Shown here piece by piece: positions 52,613-62,619 of a stretch of DNA of 64,000 nucleotides. Source of the DNA: Mesorhizobium qingshengii. GTDB taxonomy: Bacteria > Pseudomonadota > Alphaproteobacteria > Rhizobiales > Rhizobiaceae. The notes under the pieces were generated by a model, which saw nothing but the letters and a program-made list of their open reading frames with translations, searched no databases and was not told the DNA's origin. The position numbers and the translations under genes were made by a program. The stretch lies in the NCBI RefSeq assembly GCF_027563465.1, contig NZ_JAPFQA010000013.1, forward strand, positions 1-64,000. Direction: 5' to 3'. Every line of letters begins with the position of its first letter. Within the stretch, counting starts at the first letter, position 1.

Positions 52613-52628
52613 TTAAAACGCGTTTAAC
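52613..52628. promoter_or_regulatory. CtrA-type box before the second porin
   Basis: TTAA-AACGCGT-TTAAC matches CtrA consensus TTAA-N7-TTAAC exactly, 83 bp upstream of the porin start, with another TTAACCA half-site at 52638. Confidence 0.72.
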
Positions 52629-52706
52629 CCTGTTGCTTAACCACGAATCTCTAAAATTTGAGGAATTCAGGCATGATTTTCGAGACGCGGGATTGACCGG
52701 CGGCCA

Positions 52707-52734
52707 ATAAAAAAGCCCGCCGGAGGGCGGGCTT
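52707..52734 (-). terminator. Terminator after glmM
   Basis: AAGCCCGCC pairs with GGCGGGCTT around GGAG; a run of T follows on the minus strand, 35 bases after the glmM stop. Confidence 0.9.
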
Positions 52735-52768
52735 GGATCAGGTGAAGGGTACCGCGGCGTGATGGGGA

Positions 52769-54121
52769 TCAGGCGGCGCTGCGTGTTTCCGAAAGGATGT
52801 CGACGATTTCGTTGACGACGGCCTCGACGAGTTGCGGGTCATCGCCCTCGGCCATGACGCGGATCAACGGCTCGGTGCCGGATGGCCGGATGACCAGGCG
52901 CCCGGCCTTGCCGAGGCGGTGACGGGCGTCTTCAATGGCTGCCTTGACCGGCGCTTCCTCGAGCGGCTTGCCGCCGGAAATACGGACGTTTTTCAGCAGC
53001 TGCGGCACCGGCTCGAATTTCTTCGACAGCTCGCTGACCGGCCGTCCCTGCCGCTTGATGCAGGCCAGCACCTGCAGCGCGGAAACGAGGCCGTCGCCGG
53101 TGGTCGAGAAATCCGACAGCACGATATGACCCGACTGCTCACCGCCGACGTTCAGCCCGTGCGCGCGCATATGCTCCACGACATAGCGGTCACCGACCTT
53201 GGTGCGGTGCAATTGCAGGTTCATGTCGCCAAGGAAACGTTCAAGGCCGAGGTTGGACATGACAGTCGAGACGACGCCGCCGCCGGCAAGCCGCCCGTTC
53301 TGCTGCCAGGATTCGGCGATCAGCGCCATGATCTGGTCGCCATCGACGATCGCGCCGTTCTCGTCGACGATGACGACACGGTCGGCATCGCCATCGAGCG
53401 CGATGCCGATATCGGCGCGCACCTCGTGCACTTTCTTCTGCAGGCCGGCGGGATGGGTCGACCCGCACTCCTTGTTGATGTTGAAGCCGTTGGGTTCGAC
53501 ATTGATGGCGACCACTTCGGCGCCGAGTTCCCACAGCGCCTCGGGCGCCACCTTGTAGGCCGCGCCATTGGCGCAATCGACAACGATCCTGAGGCCTGAA
53601 AGTGACATCGAACGCGGCAAGGTGCGCTTGGCGAATTCGATATAGCGGTCATGGACGCCGTCGACGCGCTTGGCGCGGCCAAGCCCGTCGGAATCGGCGA
53701 GCGACAGTTCGATGTCCTTGTCGAGCATGCCCTCGATGCGCTCCTCGATCTCGTCGGAGAGCTTGTAGCCGTCGGGGCCGAACAGCTTGATGCCGTTGTC
53801 GTAGTAGGGATTGTGCGAAGCCGAGATCATGACGCCGATGTCGGCGCGCAGCGAACGCACCAGCATGGCGACCGCCGGCGTCGGGATCGGACCGAGCAGG
53901 AACACGTCCATGCCCGCGGCGCACAGGCCCGACACCATCGCGTTCTCGATCATGTAGCCGGAAAGCCTGGTATCCTTGCCAAGCACGACGCGGTGACGAT
54001 GGTTGCCGCGCTGGAACGAGAGCCCGGCGGCCATGCCGACCCGCATGGCTATCTCCGCGGTCATCGGAAACTTGTTGGCGCGCCCGCGAATGCCGTCCGT
54101 GCCGAAGTAATTTCCTGCCAT
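52769..54121 (-). CDS. glmM: Phosphoglucosamine mutase
   Basis: A 450-residue enzyme converting glucosamine-6-phosphate to glucosamine-1-phosphate for peptidoglycan and LPS precursors. Visible: FGTDGIRGRAN at the N terminus, the phosphoserine loop MISASHNPYYDNGIK, the metal-binding GDADRVV with two Asp, GGEQSGHIVL sugar-binding loop and RPSGTEPLIRVMAEG near the end. GAGGAAA precedes the ATG. It is usually linked to ftsH; here a repeat-protein gene is inserted on the other strand between them. Confidence 0.97.
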   Translation of the reverse strand: MAGNYFGTDGIRGRANKFPMTAEIAMRVGMAAGLSFQRGNHRHRVVLGKDTRLSGYMIENAMVSGLCAAGMDVFLLGPIPTPAVAMLVRSLRADIGVMISASHNPYYDNGIKLFGPDGYKLSDEIEERIEGMLDKDIELSLADSDGLGRAKRVDGVHDRYIEFAKRTLPRSMSLSGLRIVVDCANGAAYKVAPEALWELGAEVVAINVEPNGFNINKECGSTHPAGLQKKVHEVRADIGIALDGDADRVVIVDENGAIVDGDQIMALIAESWQQNGRLAGGGVVSTVMSNLGLERFLGDMNLQLHRTKVGDRYVVEHMRAHGLNVGGEQSGHIVLSDFSTTGDGLVSALQVLACIKRQGRPVSELSKKFEPVPQLLKNVRISGGKPLEEAPVKAAIEDARHRLGKAGRLVIRPSGTEPLIRVMAEGDDPQLVEAVVNEIVDILSETRSAA

Positions 54122-54185
54122 GCTAACCAGTTTCCTCGACAGTTCTTCCCCGGCACGTCATGCCACAATTGGCCAGGGCGTTATG

Positions 54186-54249
54186 ATCACATTGTGTGAT
54201 TATATGTTACCAATCCTTAGAAAATCATTGTTGTGCACTGCACACAACA
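54186..54249. promoter_or_regulatory. Two palindromes in the glmM upstream gap
   Basis: ATCACA-TTG-TGTGAT at 54186-54200 is a perfect inverted repeat 65 bp upstream of glmM. TGTTGTG-N7-CACAACA at 54229-54249, with nested TGTGCA-C-TGCACA, lies 115 bp upstream and resembles the PhaR-like box before bdhA. The 368 bp gap also serves the divergent repeat-protein gene. Regulators are unknown. Confidence 0.45.
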
Positions 54250-54489
54250 TGGCTGCGGTCCAACATGCTGGAACCGCGGCAGTGCAGTATGCCAGTCATG
54301 CGAGCACTTCAGCGCGGATGCACCTGGAAAATCTTGTTTGAAAGCTGGCAACGGCCAACAATTTCATCACCTTATCGGGAGGAGCCGACTTTCGGCGATA
54401 TATACGCAACTTAGCATCTGGCGCAACCGACCGTTGAGCGTTATTGATTTGCCGGGACGTATCATGGGCTGCTGCAACGGAGAAACGCT

Positions 54490-55347
54490 ATGCTCATCCA
54501 CCGACTTGCCACTCTGACCGGCCTCGCCGTCGTAACGTTGTTCCTGGCTGCGCCAGCCAACGCGCTGACGATGGCCGAGTGCAGCACGAAGTACAATGCC
54601 GCCAAGGACGCGGGGACACTCGCCGGGGCGACGTGGAACCAGTTCCGCAAGGCTCAATGCGGCACCGACGCCGCGGCCACCACCGACACCAAGGCAGCGG
54701 ACACCAAGAAGACAACCGACACCAAGAAGGCAGCTGAAACGAAGCCGGCCAAGACGACCAAGGCGGCCACCGCTGCTGCGGCCGACAGCACGGCCAAGGG
54801 CCTGACGGCGAAGGAATGCAGCGCCAAGTACCAGGCGGCAAAGGCGGCCGGCACACTGAACGGCATGAAGTGGAACGACTTCCGCAAGGCCGAATGCGCC
54901 GCCGGCGCATCCGCCGCCGCTGACACCAAGCCGGCAACCACCAAGGCCGCGACGGCTCCTGCCGGCGGCAAGGGTCTGACCATGGCCGAATGCAGCACCA
55001 AGTACCAGGCGGCCAAGACGGCGAATACGCTGAAGGGCATGAAGTGGAACGACTTCCGCAAGACGGAATGCGGCGCCAGCGCATCCGATGACGATACCGT
55101 GCCTGCTCCCAGCGAGGCAAACTACACCAAAGAGCCGGCAAAGCCGACGACGGTTGCGCCCAAGGGCGTCACTTTCCCGTCCGCGATCTCGGCGAAATAT
55201 GCCAGCGAGACCCCCGGAAAGGGCCGCATGCATACTTGCCTCGACCAGTATTATGCCCTCAAGGACGCAAACGCGCTTGGCGGCCTGAAGTGGATCCAGA
55301 AGGGCGGCGGCTTCTACAGCCTGTGCAATGCCAAGCTGAAGGGCTGA
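54490..55347 (+). CDS. Secreted protein with four cysteine-bounded repeats
   Basis: A 285-residue exported protein of no family known to me. Signal peptide is residues 1-26 (ending APANA). Four copies of a roughly 30-residue unit follow: 27-57, 106-136, 164-194 and a diverged one at 246-279. The first three begin with a Cys near AEC-S-x-KY and end with FRKxEC, placing cysteines 26 residues apart (31/57, 110/136, 168/194), with a TLxGMKWNDF core; the fourth has Cys 250 and 279. Linkers of 25-50 residues are rich in Ala, Thr and Lys. This suggests bead-on-string disulfide modules in the periplasm. A terminator follows. GGAGAAACGCT precedes ATG. Confidence 0.85.
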   Translation: MLIHRLATLTGLAVVTLFLAAPANALTMAECSTKYNAAKDAGTLAGATWNQFRKAQCGTDAAATTDTKAADTKKTTDTKKAAETKPAKTTKAATAAAADSTAKGLTAKECSAKYQAAKAAGTLNGMKWNDFRKAECAAGASAAADTKPATTKAATAPAGGKGLTMAECSTKYQAAKTANTLKGMKWNDFRKTECGASASDDDTVPAPSEANYTKEPAKPTTVAPKGVTFPSAISAKYASETPGKGRMHTCLDQYYALKDANALGGLKWIQKGGGFYSLCNAKLKG

Positions 55348-55374
55348 GCGACATCACCATCTGAACAACGCAAG

Positions 55375-55405
55375 GCCCGCGAACCGCAAGGTTCGCGGGC
55401 TTTTT
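55375..55405 (+). terminator. Terminator after repeat-protein gene
   Basis: GCCCGCGAACC pairs with GGTTCGCGGGC around GCAA, followed by TTTTTCTT. It is 28 bases downstream of the stop. Confidence 0.93.
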
Positions 55406-55442
55406 CTTGTCAACTGCCGAGCGAGCTATTCCGCCCTCGGTG

Positions 55443-55622
55443 GCGCCGCGCCTCACCTGCCTGCCGGCATCCTCTTCCCGTATAGGGACGGGGAGAGGGG
55501 CGCTCTCATCCATGGTTTCGCCAATTGCCAGCCCCGCAGAAAGGCACTGGCGTTGCGGCCAGCTACTTTCTCCCCGTCCCTATACGGGGAGAAATGCCCG
55601 GCAGGGCAATGAGGGGCGGCGC
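55443..55622. repeat. 180 bp inverted-repeat element
   Basis: Arms of about 55 bp are imperfect inverse complements: GGCGCCGCGCCTCACCTGCC onward to CCCGTATAGGGACGGGGAGA, and the mirror from TCTCCCCGTCCCTATACGGG to GGCAATGAGGGGCGGCGCC. The centre (about 55505-55560) has no gene. Sequences with the CCCCGT-CCCTATACGGGG core are abundant in rhizobia. It lies between the repeat-protein terminator and the ftsH terminator. Confidence 0.8.
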
Positions 55623-55685
55623 CGTCTTCACCAATTGACCGGTCTTGAAGCAGGATAGACCGTCAGCAAAAGCCTTTATGATCAA

Positions 55686-55717
55686 ACAAAAACGCCGCGG
55701 ACAAAGCCGCGGCGTTT
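55686..55717 (-). terminator. Terminator after ftsH
   Basis: AACGCCGCGG pairs with CCGCGGCGTT around ACAAAG; on the minus strand TTTGTTTGAT follows. It lies about 27 bases past the ftsH stop. Confidence 0.9.
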
Positions 55718-55743
55718 CCTGGAAATCAGCCTCTTGGCCGAAC

Positions 55744-57672
<1,929 letters not shown>

Positions 57673-57796
57673 CAATTGTCCCGTTGGCATCCGCAGGGCG
57701 GACACGCGTCATGAGAGGAAACTTGGGCCTAACATAGGGAGAGCGCCTCCCCTTGCCAAGCAGAACAGCACGTCTGGGTTAAGCTTTCGCCCATCA

Positions 57797-59191
57797 TCAA
57801 CCGGCACTGTGGCCGCGGAAAGGCGGGGCGGGAAGCGGCGCCGCGCCGATCAGTCCGGCAACGGCCCGCGCCGGTGCCAGATCGAAGGACGGCAGGAACC
57901 GTGCGAAAGGCGCCACGACCGGTCTGGCCTCTGCCACCGTGAGCGCTCGGCCATCCCTCGGCGAACCAGGACATTTATCGGCTTGCCACAAGGCCGGCTC
58001 GGCGGCGAGCGCGGCGCGCAGCAGGCTTGGCGGGGTTTCCCCTTTGCTAACGGCCAGCCGCTTGGCGGCTGCTGCCCCGAACGGTGCGATCAACAATGCG
58101 CCGCCGCTGTCGTTCAATGTGATGCGGCGGCGGCCATCCCAGACGACGCTGCCGGTGGCTGCGGCGGCGGCCGGCAAGCCGCGCGCCTCGCGGCGCAGGA
58201 AGAGGCCAGCGCGCCGGTAATCGACAACCGTCCGCGACAATGTGGCGCAAAGAAATCCGGCCTTCAGCCGGTCGAACAGCGCCTCGCCGCGAGCCTGATC
58301 CGGCAGGAAGGCAACCCCGCCGGTTGTCGCCAGCAGAATGCGCAGCGCATAGACGGCGGCCCGGTCCTCGCCGGCCTTCAGCAGGCCCGGGTCAAGGCGG
58401 ATGAGCCCGGCCGCCGGCTGGGTCGCGAGATCGCCGATCAAGTCCGCGGCGCCGAGACCGAGCCGGGTGCGCGCGCCGCCTTCACGCGCGGCCAGCGCCA
58501 GGGCATCGTCGATGCGCTGCGCGCCGTTCCCATCCGCGAGCGTTGCGCGCATGCGCGGCCGCTCGAAAGCCTCGTTGGCATTGGTCGGATCGTCGGCCCA
58601 GCCGACGCGTCGACGCCGCAGGACATCGCGCAGTGCCGCGCGCCGGACCCCGAGAAACGGCCGCACGATCCAAGTGCGCCAGTCATACAGGGTGGCCGGC
58701 GCCATGCCGGCAAGCCCCCGGCCCGCCGTGTCGGCGGGACCTTGGCCCCCGTCACGGGCCAGTCCTTCCTCGCGGGCTTGCCGCATCAGCACCGTTTCCG
58801 CCTGGTCGTCGGCGGTATGGCCGGTCAGGATCAGGCCGATGCCTTCCGCCCGCGCGGCCTCGGCCAGCAGCCGGTAGCGCGCTTCCCGAGCAGCGGCGGG
58901 CAGACCGGCCGACGGCTTGCGTCCCGACCATGTCAGGATGCGATGGGGAATTGCATATGTGGCGCACAGCCTCGCCACCGCTTGCGCTTCCGCCGCCGAA
59001 CCGGGTCGCAGATCGTGGTCGATCGTCACCGCCAGCAGCTTCGTTGCCGGCGCGACACGATCGAGATGTTGTTTGAGAAGAAGGAGCAGGGCGGTCGAGT
59101 CGCTGCCGCCGGACACGGCCGCAACGGCGCCGCTGGTAAAATCGATATGCGAAAAAAGGTTGGTCGAAAAATCAGGCTCGATGTCGAGCAT
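57797..59191 (-). CDS. tilS: tRNA(Ile)-lysidine synthase
   Basis: A 464-residue PP-loop enzyme that adds lysine to C34 of tRNA-Ile(CAU) using ATP, changing both codon and aminoacylation identity. The PP-loop AAVSGGSDSTALLLLL is at residues 23-38, followed by TIDHDLRPGSAAEAQAV and LILTGHTADDQAETVLMR. The C-terminal half is Ala/Arg-rich as usual in alphaproteobacteria. Its ATG overlaps the cpoB stop by one base (TGATG), so it is coupled to the tol-pal cluster. Confidence 0.93.
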   Translation of the reverse strand: MLDIEPDFSTNLFSHIDFTSGAVAAVSGGSDSTALLLLLKQHLDRVAPATKLLAVTIDHDLRPGSAAEAQAVARLCATYAIPHRILTWSGRKPSAGLPAAAREARYRLLAEAARAEGIGLILTGHTADDQAETVLMRQAREEGLARDGGQGPADTAGRGLAGMAPATLYDWRTWIVRPFLGVRRAALRDVLRRRRVGWADDPTNANEAFERPRMRATLADGNGAQRIDDALALAAREGGARTRLGLGAADLIGDLATQPAAGLIRLDPGLLKAGEDRAAVYALRILLATTGGVAFLPDQARGEALFDRLKAGFLCATLSRTVVDYRRAGLFLRREARGLPAAAAATGSVVWDGRRRITLNDSGGALLIAPFGAAAAKRLAVSKGETPPSLLRAALAAEPALWQADKCPGSPRDGRALTVAEARPVVAPFARFLPSFDLAPARAVAGLIGAAPLPAPPFRGHSAG

Positions 59192-60297
59192 CAGCAGGCA
59201 GCCAGAGCCTTCTCCTGCTTGACGCGTTCCTTGAGCGCACCGGAAATATCGGGATAGCGCTTGCCGATCTCGCTGAAGGTGGCGCAGGCAACATCATGCT
59301 GCTTGAGGCCGACCAGCGACACGCCGAGCTTCAGCAACATGTCGGGAGCCTTCTTGGCCTTCGGGTAGTCCTTGCTGGCGGCAAGGAAGGTCTCGGCCGC
59401 GTCGCGGTACTTCTGCTGGCCAAGCAGCGATTCGCCCAGCCAGTAGTGCGCATCGGCCGCCTTCGCATCCCGGGGGAAGCGGGCGATATGGTCGCGAAAG
59501 CCCTGCTCGGCGGTGCTGTAGTCGCCCGACAGGATGAACTGATAGGAGTTGCGGTAGAGTTCTTCCGGATCGTTGGTGGAGGGCAGTGCCGCGACCACCG
59601 TGCCGTCGGACTTGCCGGCCTTGGCCGGGGCGCTGGTGGCCGGGGCGGTGTCTTGCGCCGCCGCCGCCGCCTGGGTGTTGCCGCCGGCATCGATCACATT
59701 GCCATTCTTGTCGACGGTGATGCTGCCGAAGGTCTTTTCCGGCGCTCCCGTGCCGGGAATAACCTTGCCGGGCTCGCCATCGGGTGATTCGACGATGACG
59801 TCCTCGACCGTCTTGCCGCCTGCGGCCTGATTGCCGCCGGGCGCGGTGCCGGCATCGGCCGGCGCCTGGGTTGCCGGAGCCGCCGCCATGTCGGTGTTGG
59901 TATCGGTGGCGGCGTCCGATTTCTTCTGGGCCGGGGGCTGTCCGCCTTGCGCGCCGCCTTGTGAGCCGCCCTCAAGCTGCTGGAAGCGGAACTCATTGTC
60001 CTCCTGCTGCTTGCGGATCTGCTCCTGCATCTGCAGGACCTGGAAATTGAGTTCCTCGATCTTGCCGTTCATCTGCCGCAGCTGCTCTTCGAGCGCGGTC
60101 ACGCCGGTGCCGTTCTGCTGAGCCAGCTGCACCTGATCCGGCTGCTTCCTTTCGCCAAGAATGCCGGGCAACTCGATCGTCGGCAGGTGAAAGGAAAAGC
60201 CGCGGTCGGTTGATTGCCCTGTGCCGCTTGCCAGTGCGGTGACGCCTGATAGGAGCAGCAGCGCAAGCGTGCCGCTCAGAACCGATCTCAAATGCAT
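59191..60297 (-). CDS. cpoB: Tol-Pal system coordinator CpoB (YbgF)
   Basis: A 368-residue periplasmic protein linking peptidoglycan synthesis with outer-membrane constriction. Signal peptide ends near VTALASG. A coiled coil at about 45-85 (TALEEQLRQMNGKIEELNFQVLQMQ) drives trimerisation, then a Gln/Ala/Pro-rich linker with an unusual long insert, and a C-terminal TPR domain (about 245-368; NSYQFILSGDYSTAEQGFRDHI, AHYWLGESLLGQQKYRDAAETF). ATG 60297 starts the signal peptide; GAGAGGC precedes it. It lies between pal and tilS. Confidence 0.94.
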   Translation of the reverse strand: MHLRSVLSGTLALLLLSGVTALASGTGQSTDRGFSFHLPTIELPGILGERKQPDQVQLAQQNGTGVTALEEQLRQMNGKIEELNFQVLQMQEQIRKQQEDNEFRFQQLEGGSQGGAQGGQPPAQKKSDAATDTNTDMAAAPATQAPADAGTAPGGNQAAGGKTVEDVIVESPDGEPGKVIPGTGAPEKTFGSITVDKNGNVIDAGGNTQAAAAAQDTAPATSAPAKAGKSDGTVVAALPSTNDPEELYRNSYQFILSGDYSTAEQGFRDHIARFPRDAKAADAHYWLGESLLGQQKYRDAAETFLAASKDYPKAKKAPDMLLKLGVSLVGLKQHDVACATFSEIGKRYPDISGALKERVKQEKALAAC

Positions 60298-60421
60298 GTG
60301 CCTCTCGCCGTGAATCGTTAGCTTGTTCGCGCCTTCCAATCAAAGTGGGACCAGCCAAGCGCCCTCGGCTCATAGCAGGACCCGAGACTTCGGCCAAATT
60401 TTGTTTCGGGCGGCCAGATAC

Positions 60422-60448
60422 GAAAAAGGCGGCCCAAGGGCCGCCTTT
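60422..60448 (-). terminator. Hairpin between pal and cpoB
   Basis: AAAGGCGGCCC pairs with GGGCCGCCTTT around AA; T run follows on the minus strand. It would end or attenuate the pal transcript before cpoB. Confidence 0.85.
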
Positions 60449-60522
60449 CGCATGGCTATGTTGCATTTTTGCCGCTACGCCGCCGCGCGTTCTCTTGACG
60501 CGCCGGCAGGCTCCGCGATGCC

Positions 60523-61029
60523 TCAGGAACCGGCGCCGCTGAGCGTGGTGACCGCGCGGCGGTTCTGCGACCAGCAGGAGATGTCGTCGCAGACCGCGAC
60601 CGGACGCTCCTTGCCGTAGGAAATGGTCTTGAGGCGGCTGGCCGAGACACCCTTGGCGACGAGGAAGTCGCGGGTGGCGGCGGCGCGGCGGGCGCCAAGC
60701 GCCAGATTGTATTCGCGCGTGCCGCGTTCGTCGGCATGGCCTTCGATGACGATGGCATACTGCTTGTACTGGTTCAGCCACTGCGCCTGGCGCGAAAGCG
60801 TCGTCTGCGCGTCGGCACGGATCGAGGTCGAGTCCGTATCGAAGAAGATGCGGTCGCCGATGTTGACGGTGAAGTCCTGCGCCGATCCGGGCGTTGCCGC
60901 GCCAGCGCCGTTAAGGCCAAGATCAGCGGCGCTGTTCGGCGTCTTCTTCGAGGCGCAACCGGCGATGGCGAGCATCGCCACCAGTGCGATCATGGCCGGG
61001 TTTCTGGTAAGTGCTGCGATACGGCCCAT
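60523..61029 (-). CDS. pal: Peptidoglycan-associated lipoprotein Pal
   Basis: A 168-residue outer-membrane lipoprotein that binds peptidoglycan and TolB. The lipobox AIAGC places the acylated Cys at about residue 25. The OmpA-like domain (about 55-165) has IFFDTDSTSIRADAQTTLSRQAQWL, the peptidoglycan-contact segment VIEGHADERGTREYNLALGARRA and ISYGKERPVA. A CtrA-like box lies 83 bp before the start, and terminators flank it on both sides, so it may be a single-gene unit within tol-pal. Confidence 0.97.
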   Translation of the reverse strand: MGRIAALTRNPAMIALVAMLAIAGCASKKTPNSAADLGLNGAGAATPGSAQDFTVNIGDRIFFDTDSTSIRADAQTTLSRQAQWLNQYKQYAIVIEGHADERGTREYNLALGARRAAATRDFLVAKGVSASRLKTISYGKERPVAVCDDISCWSQNRRAVTTLSGAGS

Positions 61030-61111
61030 GCCGCCTCTCCTTCGTATTTCGAGTGATTTCGTTGATCACCCAGTAACCACGTTTGGGTTAACCGGCATTC
61101 AAGAAACACGG

Positions 61112-61126
61112 TTAAATTTTGGTTTA
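61112..61126. promoter_or_regulatory. CtrA-like box before pal
   Basis: TTAA-ATTTTGG-TTTA differs from TTAA-N7-TTAA at one base. It lies 83 bp upstream of pal, near the spacing seen before both porins, and another TTAACC half-site is at 61088. Confidence 0.5.
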
Positions 61127-61223
61127 GGCTGGTTTAGGCTGCCCGTCCGCAACCTCTTGGTCCGGGGCCACAGTTGGCGCGGACCCTAGGCGGAAATGCG
61201 GCCAAAACGCGACCAATGCATGG

Positions 61224-61248
61224 AAAAGGGGCCGAAACGGCCCCTTTT
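61224..61248 (-). terminator. Terminator after tolB
   Basis: AAAAGGGGCCG pairs with CGGCCCCTTTT around AAA, 26 bases past the tolB stop on the minus strand. Confidence 0.88.
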
Positions 61249-61274
61249 GAAGATGTGTGGCAATTCAGCCGAAT

Positions 61275-62579
61275 CTATTCCAGCAACGGCGACCATGCCG
61301 GGTCCGAAGCGAAGTTCGCCGTCGGGATCGATTGCTCGTTGCGGCCGGTGAGATCGACCGAAACCAGTTTGGGGCCACCGGCGGAATCACGGAAGAACAT
61401 CAGCACCCGGCCGTTCGGCGCCCAGGTCGGCCCTTCCTGCTGGAAGCCCGAGGACAGGATACGCTCACCCGAGCCATCGGTCTTCATGACGCCGATCTGG
61501 AATTCGCCACCAGTCTGCTTGGTGAAGGCGATGAGATCGCCGCGCGGCGACCACACTGGCGTCGAATAGACGCCGTCGCCGAAGGAGATGCGGGTCTGCC
61601 CCGAGCCGTCCGCGCCCATCACGTAGATCTGCGCGCGGCCGCCACGGTCGGACGTGAACACCACCTTGCTGCCGTCGGGCGAATAGGACGGCGACGTGTC
61701 GATGGCGATCGAGTTGGTCAACCGCGTCGTAGAGCGGCTTCTGAGGTCCATGGCGAAGATGTTGGAGTTGCCGTCGTCGCGCAGCAGGCTCATGATCACC
61801 TTCTGGCCGTCGGGCGAGAAGCGCGGCGCAAACGTCATGCCCGGGAAATTGCCGACCAGTTCGCGCTGGCCTGTCTCGATCTGCAGCAGGTAGACCCGCG
61901 GCTGGCCGCTTTCATAGGACATGTAGGTGATTTCCTGCCGGTTCGGCGAGAAGCGCGGCGTCAGCACGATCGACTTGCCATCCGAGAGATAGCGGACATT
62001 GGCGCCGTCCTGGTCCATGATGGCAAGGCGCTTCTTGCGCGCGTTCTTGGCCCCGGATTCGTCGATGAAGACGACGCGGGTGTCGAAATAGCCCTTCTCG
62101 CCGGTCAGCTTCTCATAGATCGCATCGGCGATGATGTGAGCGACCCGGCGTTGATTGGCGTCGTTGGCGAAAAACTGCTCGCCAGCTATCTGCTGGTTGC
62201 CAAAAATATCCCACAGCCGGTACTGGGCGCGGATGCGGCCATCCGCCTCCTTGCTCACGCTGCCGGTGACCAGCGCCTGCGCGTTGATGACCTTCCAGTC
62301 GTCGAAGCGGGGCGCGGCATCCGGGTTCGTGATCTTTTCGACAAAGGCGTTCTTGTCGATCGGCGCGAACAGTCCTGACCGTTTCAGATCGGCTGTCACG
62401 ATCTCCGATATCTGCGCGCCTAGCCCTCCCTGAAAGTCGGGGATGGCGATCGGCATCGGCTCGACATTGCCTTTGTTGACGTTGAGCTCGAGCGTCGCTC
62501 GAGCAGGCAAGGTGGCGACACCATTCATGCCCATCGCCATCGCGGCGACCACCAGGAGCGGCTTGAGGATGGATTTCAT
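61275..62579 (-). CDS. tolB: Tol-Pal translocation protein TolB
   Basis: A 434-residue periplasmic beta-propeller. Signal peptide ends near LPARAT. The N-terminal domain (FQGGLGAQISEIVTADLKRSGLFAP) is followed by WD40-like TolB repeats, each with a YSPDGSKV-like blade motif: RFSPNRQEITYMSYES, RFSPDGQKVIMSL, SYSPDGSKVVFTSDRGG, VWSPRGDLIAFT and WAPNGRVLMFF. ATG 62579 is preceded by GAGAAGAC. It lies between tolA and pal in the standard order. Confidence 0.97.
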   Translation of the reverse strand: MKSILKPLLVVAAMAMGMNGVATLPARATLELNVNKGNVEPMPIAIPDFQGGLGAQISEIVTADLKRSGLFAPIDKNAFVEKITNPDAAPRFDDWKVINAQALVTGSVSKEADGRIRAQYRLWDIFGNQQIAGEQFFANDANQRRVAHIIADAIYEKLTGEKGYFDTRVVFIDESGAKNARKKRLAIMDQDGANVRYLSDGKSIVLTPRFSPNRQEITYMSYESGQPRVYLLQIETGQRELVGNFPGMTFAPRFSPDGQKVIMSLLRDDGNSNIFAMDLRSRSTTRLTNSIAIDTSPSYSPDGSKVVFTSDRGGRAQIYVMGADGSGQTRISFGDGVYSTPVWSPRGDLIAFTKQTGGEFQIGVMKTDGSGERILSSGFQQEGPTWAPNGRVLMFFRDSAGGPKLVSVDLTGRNEQSIPTANFASDPAWSPLLE

Positions 62580-62619
62580 GTCTTCTCGCTTCTCTTGCTG
62601 ATTTTTTTGGATGCCCGGG

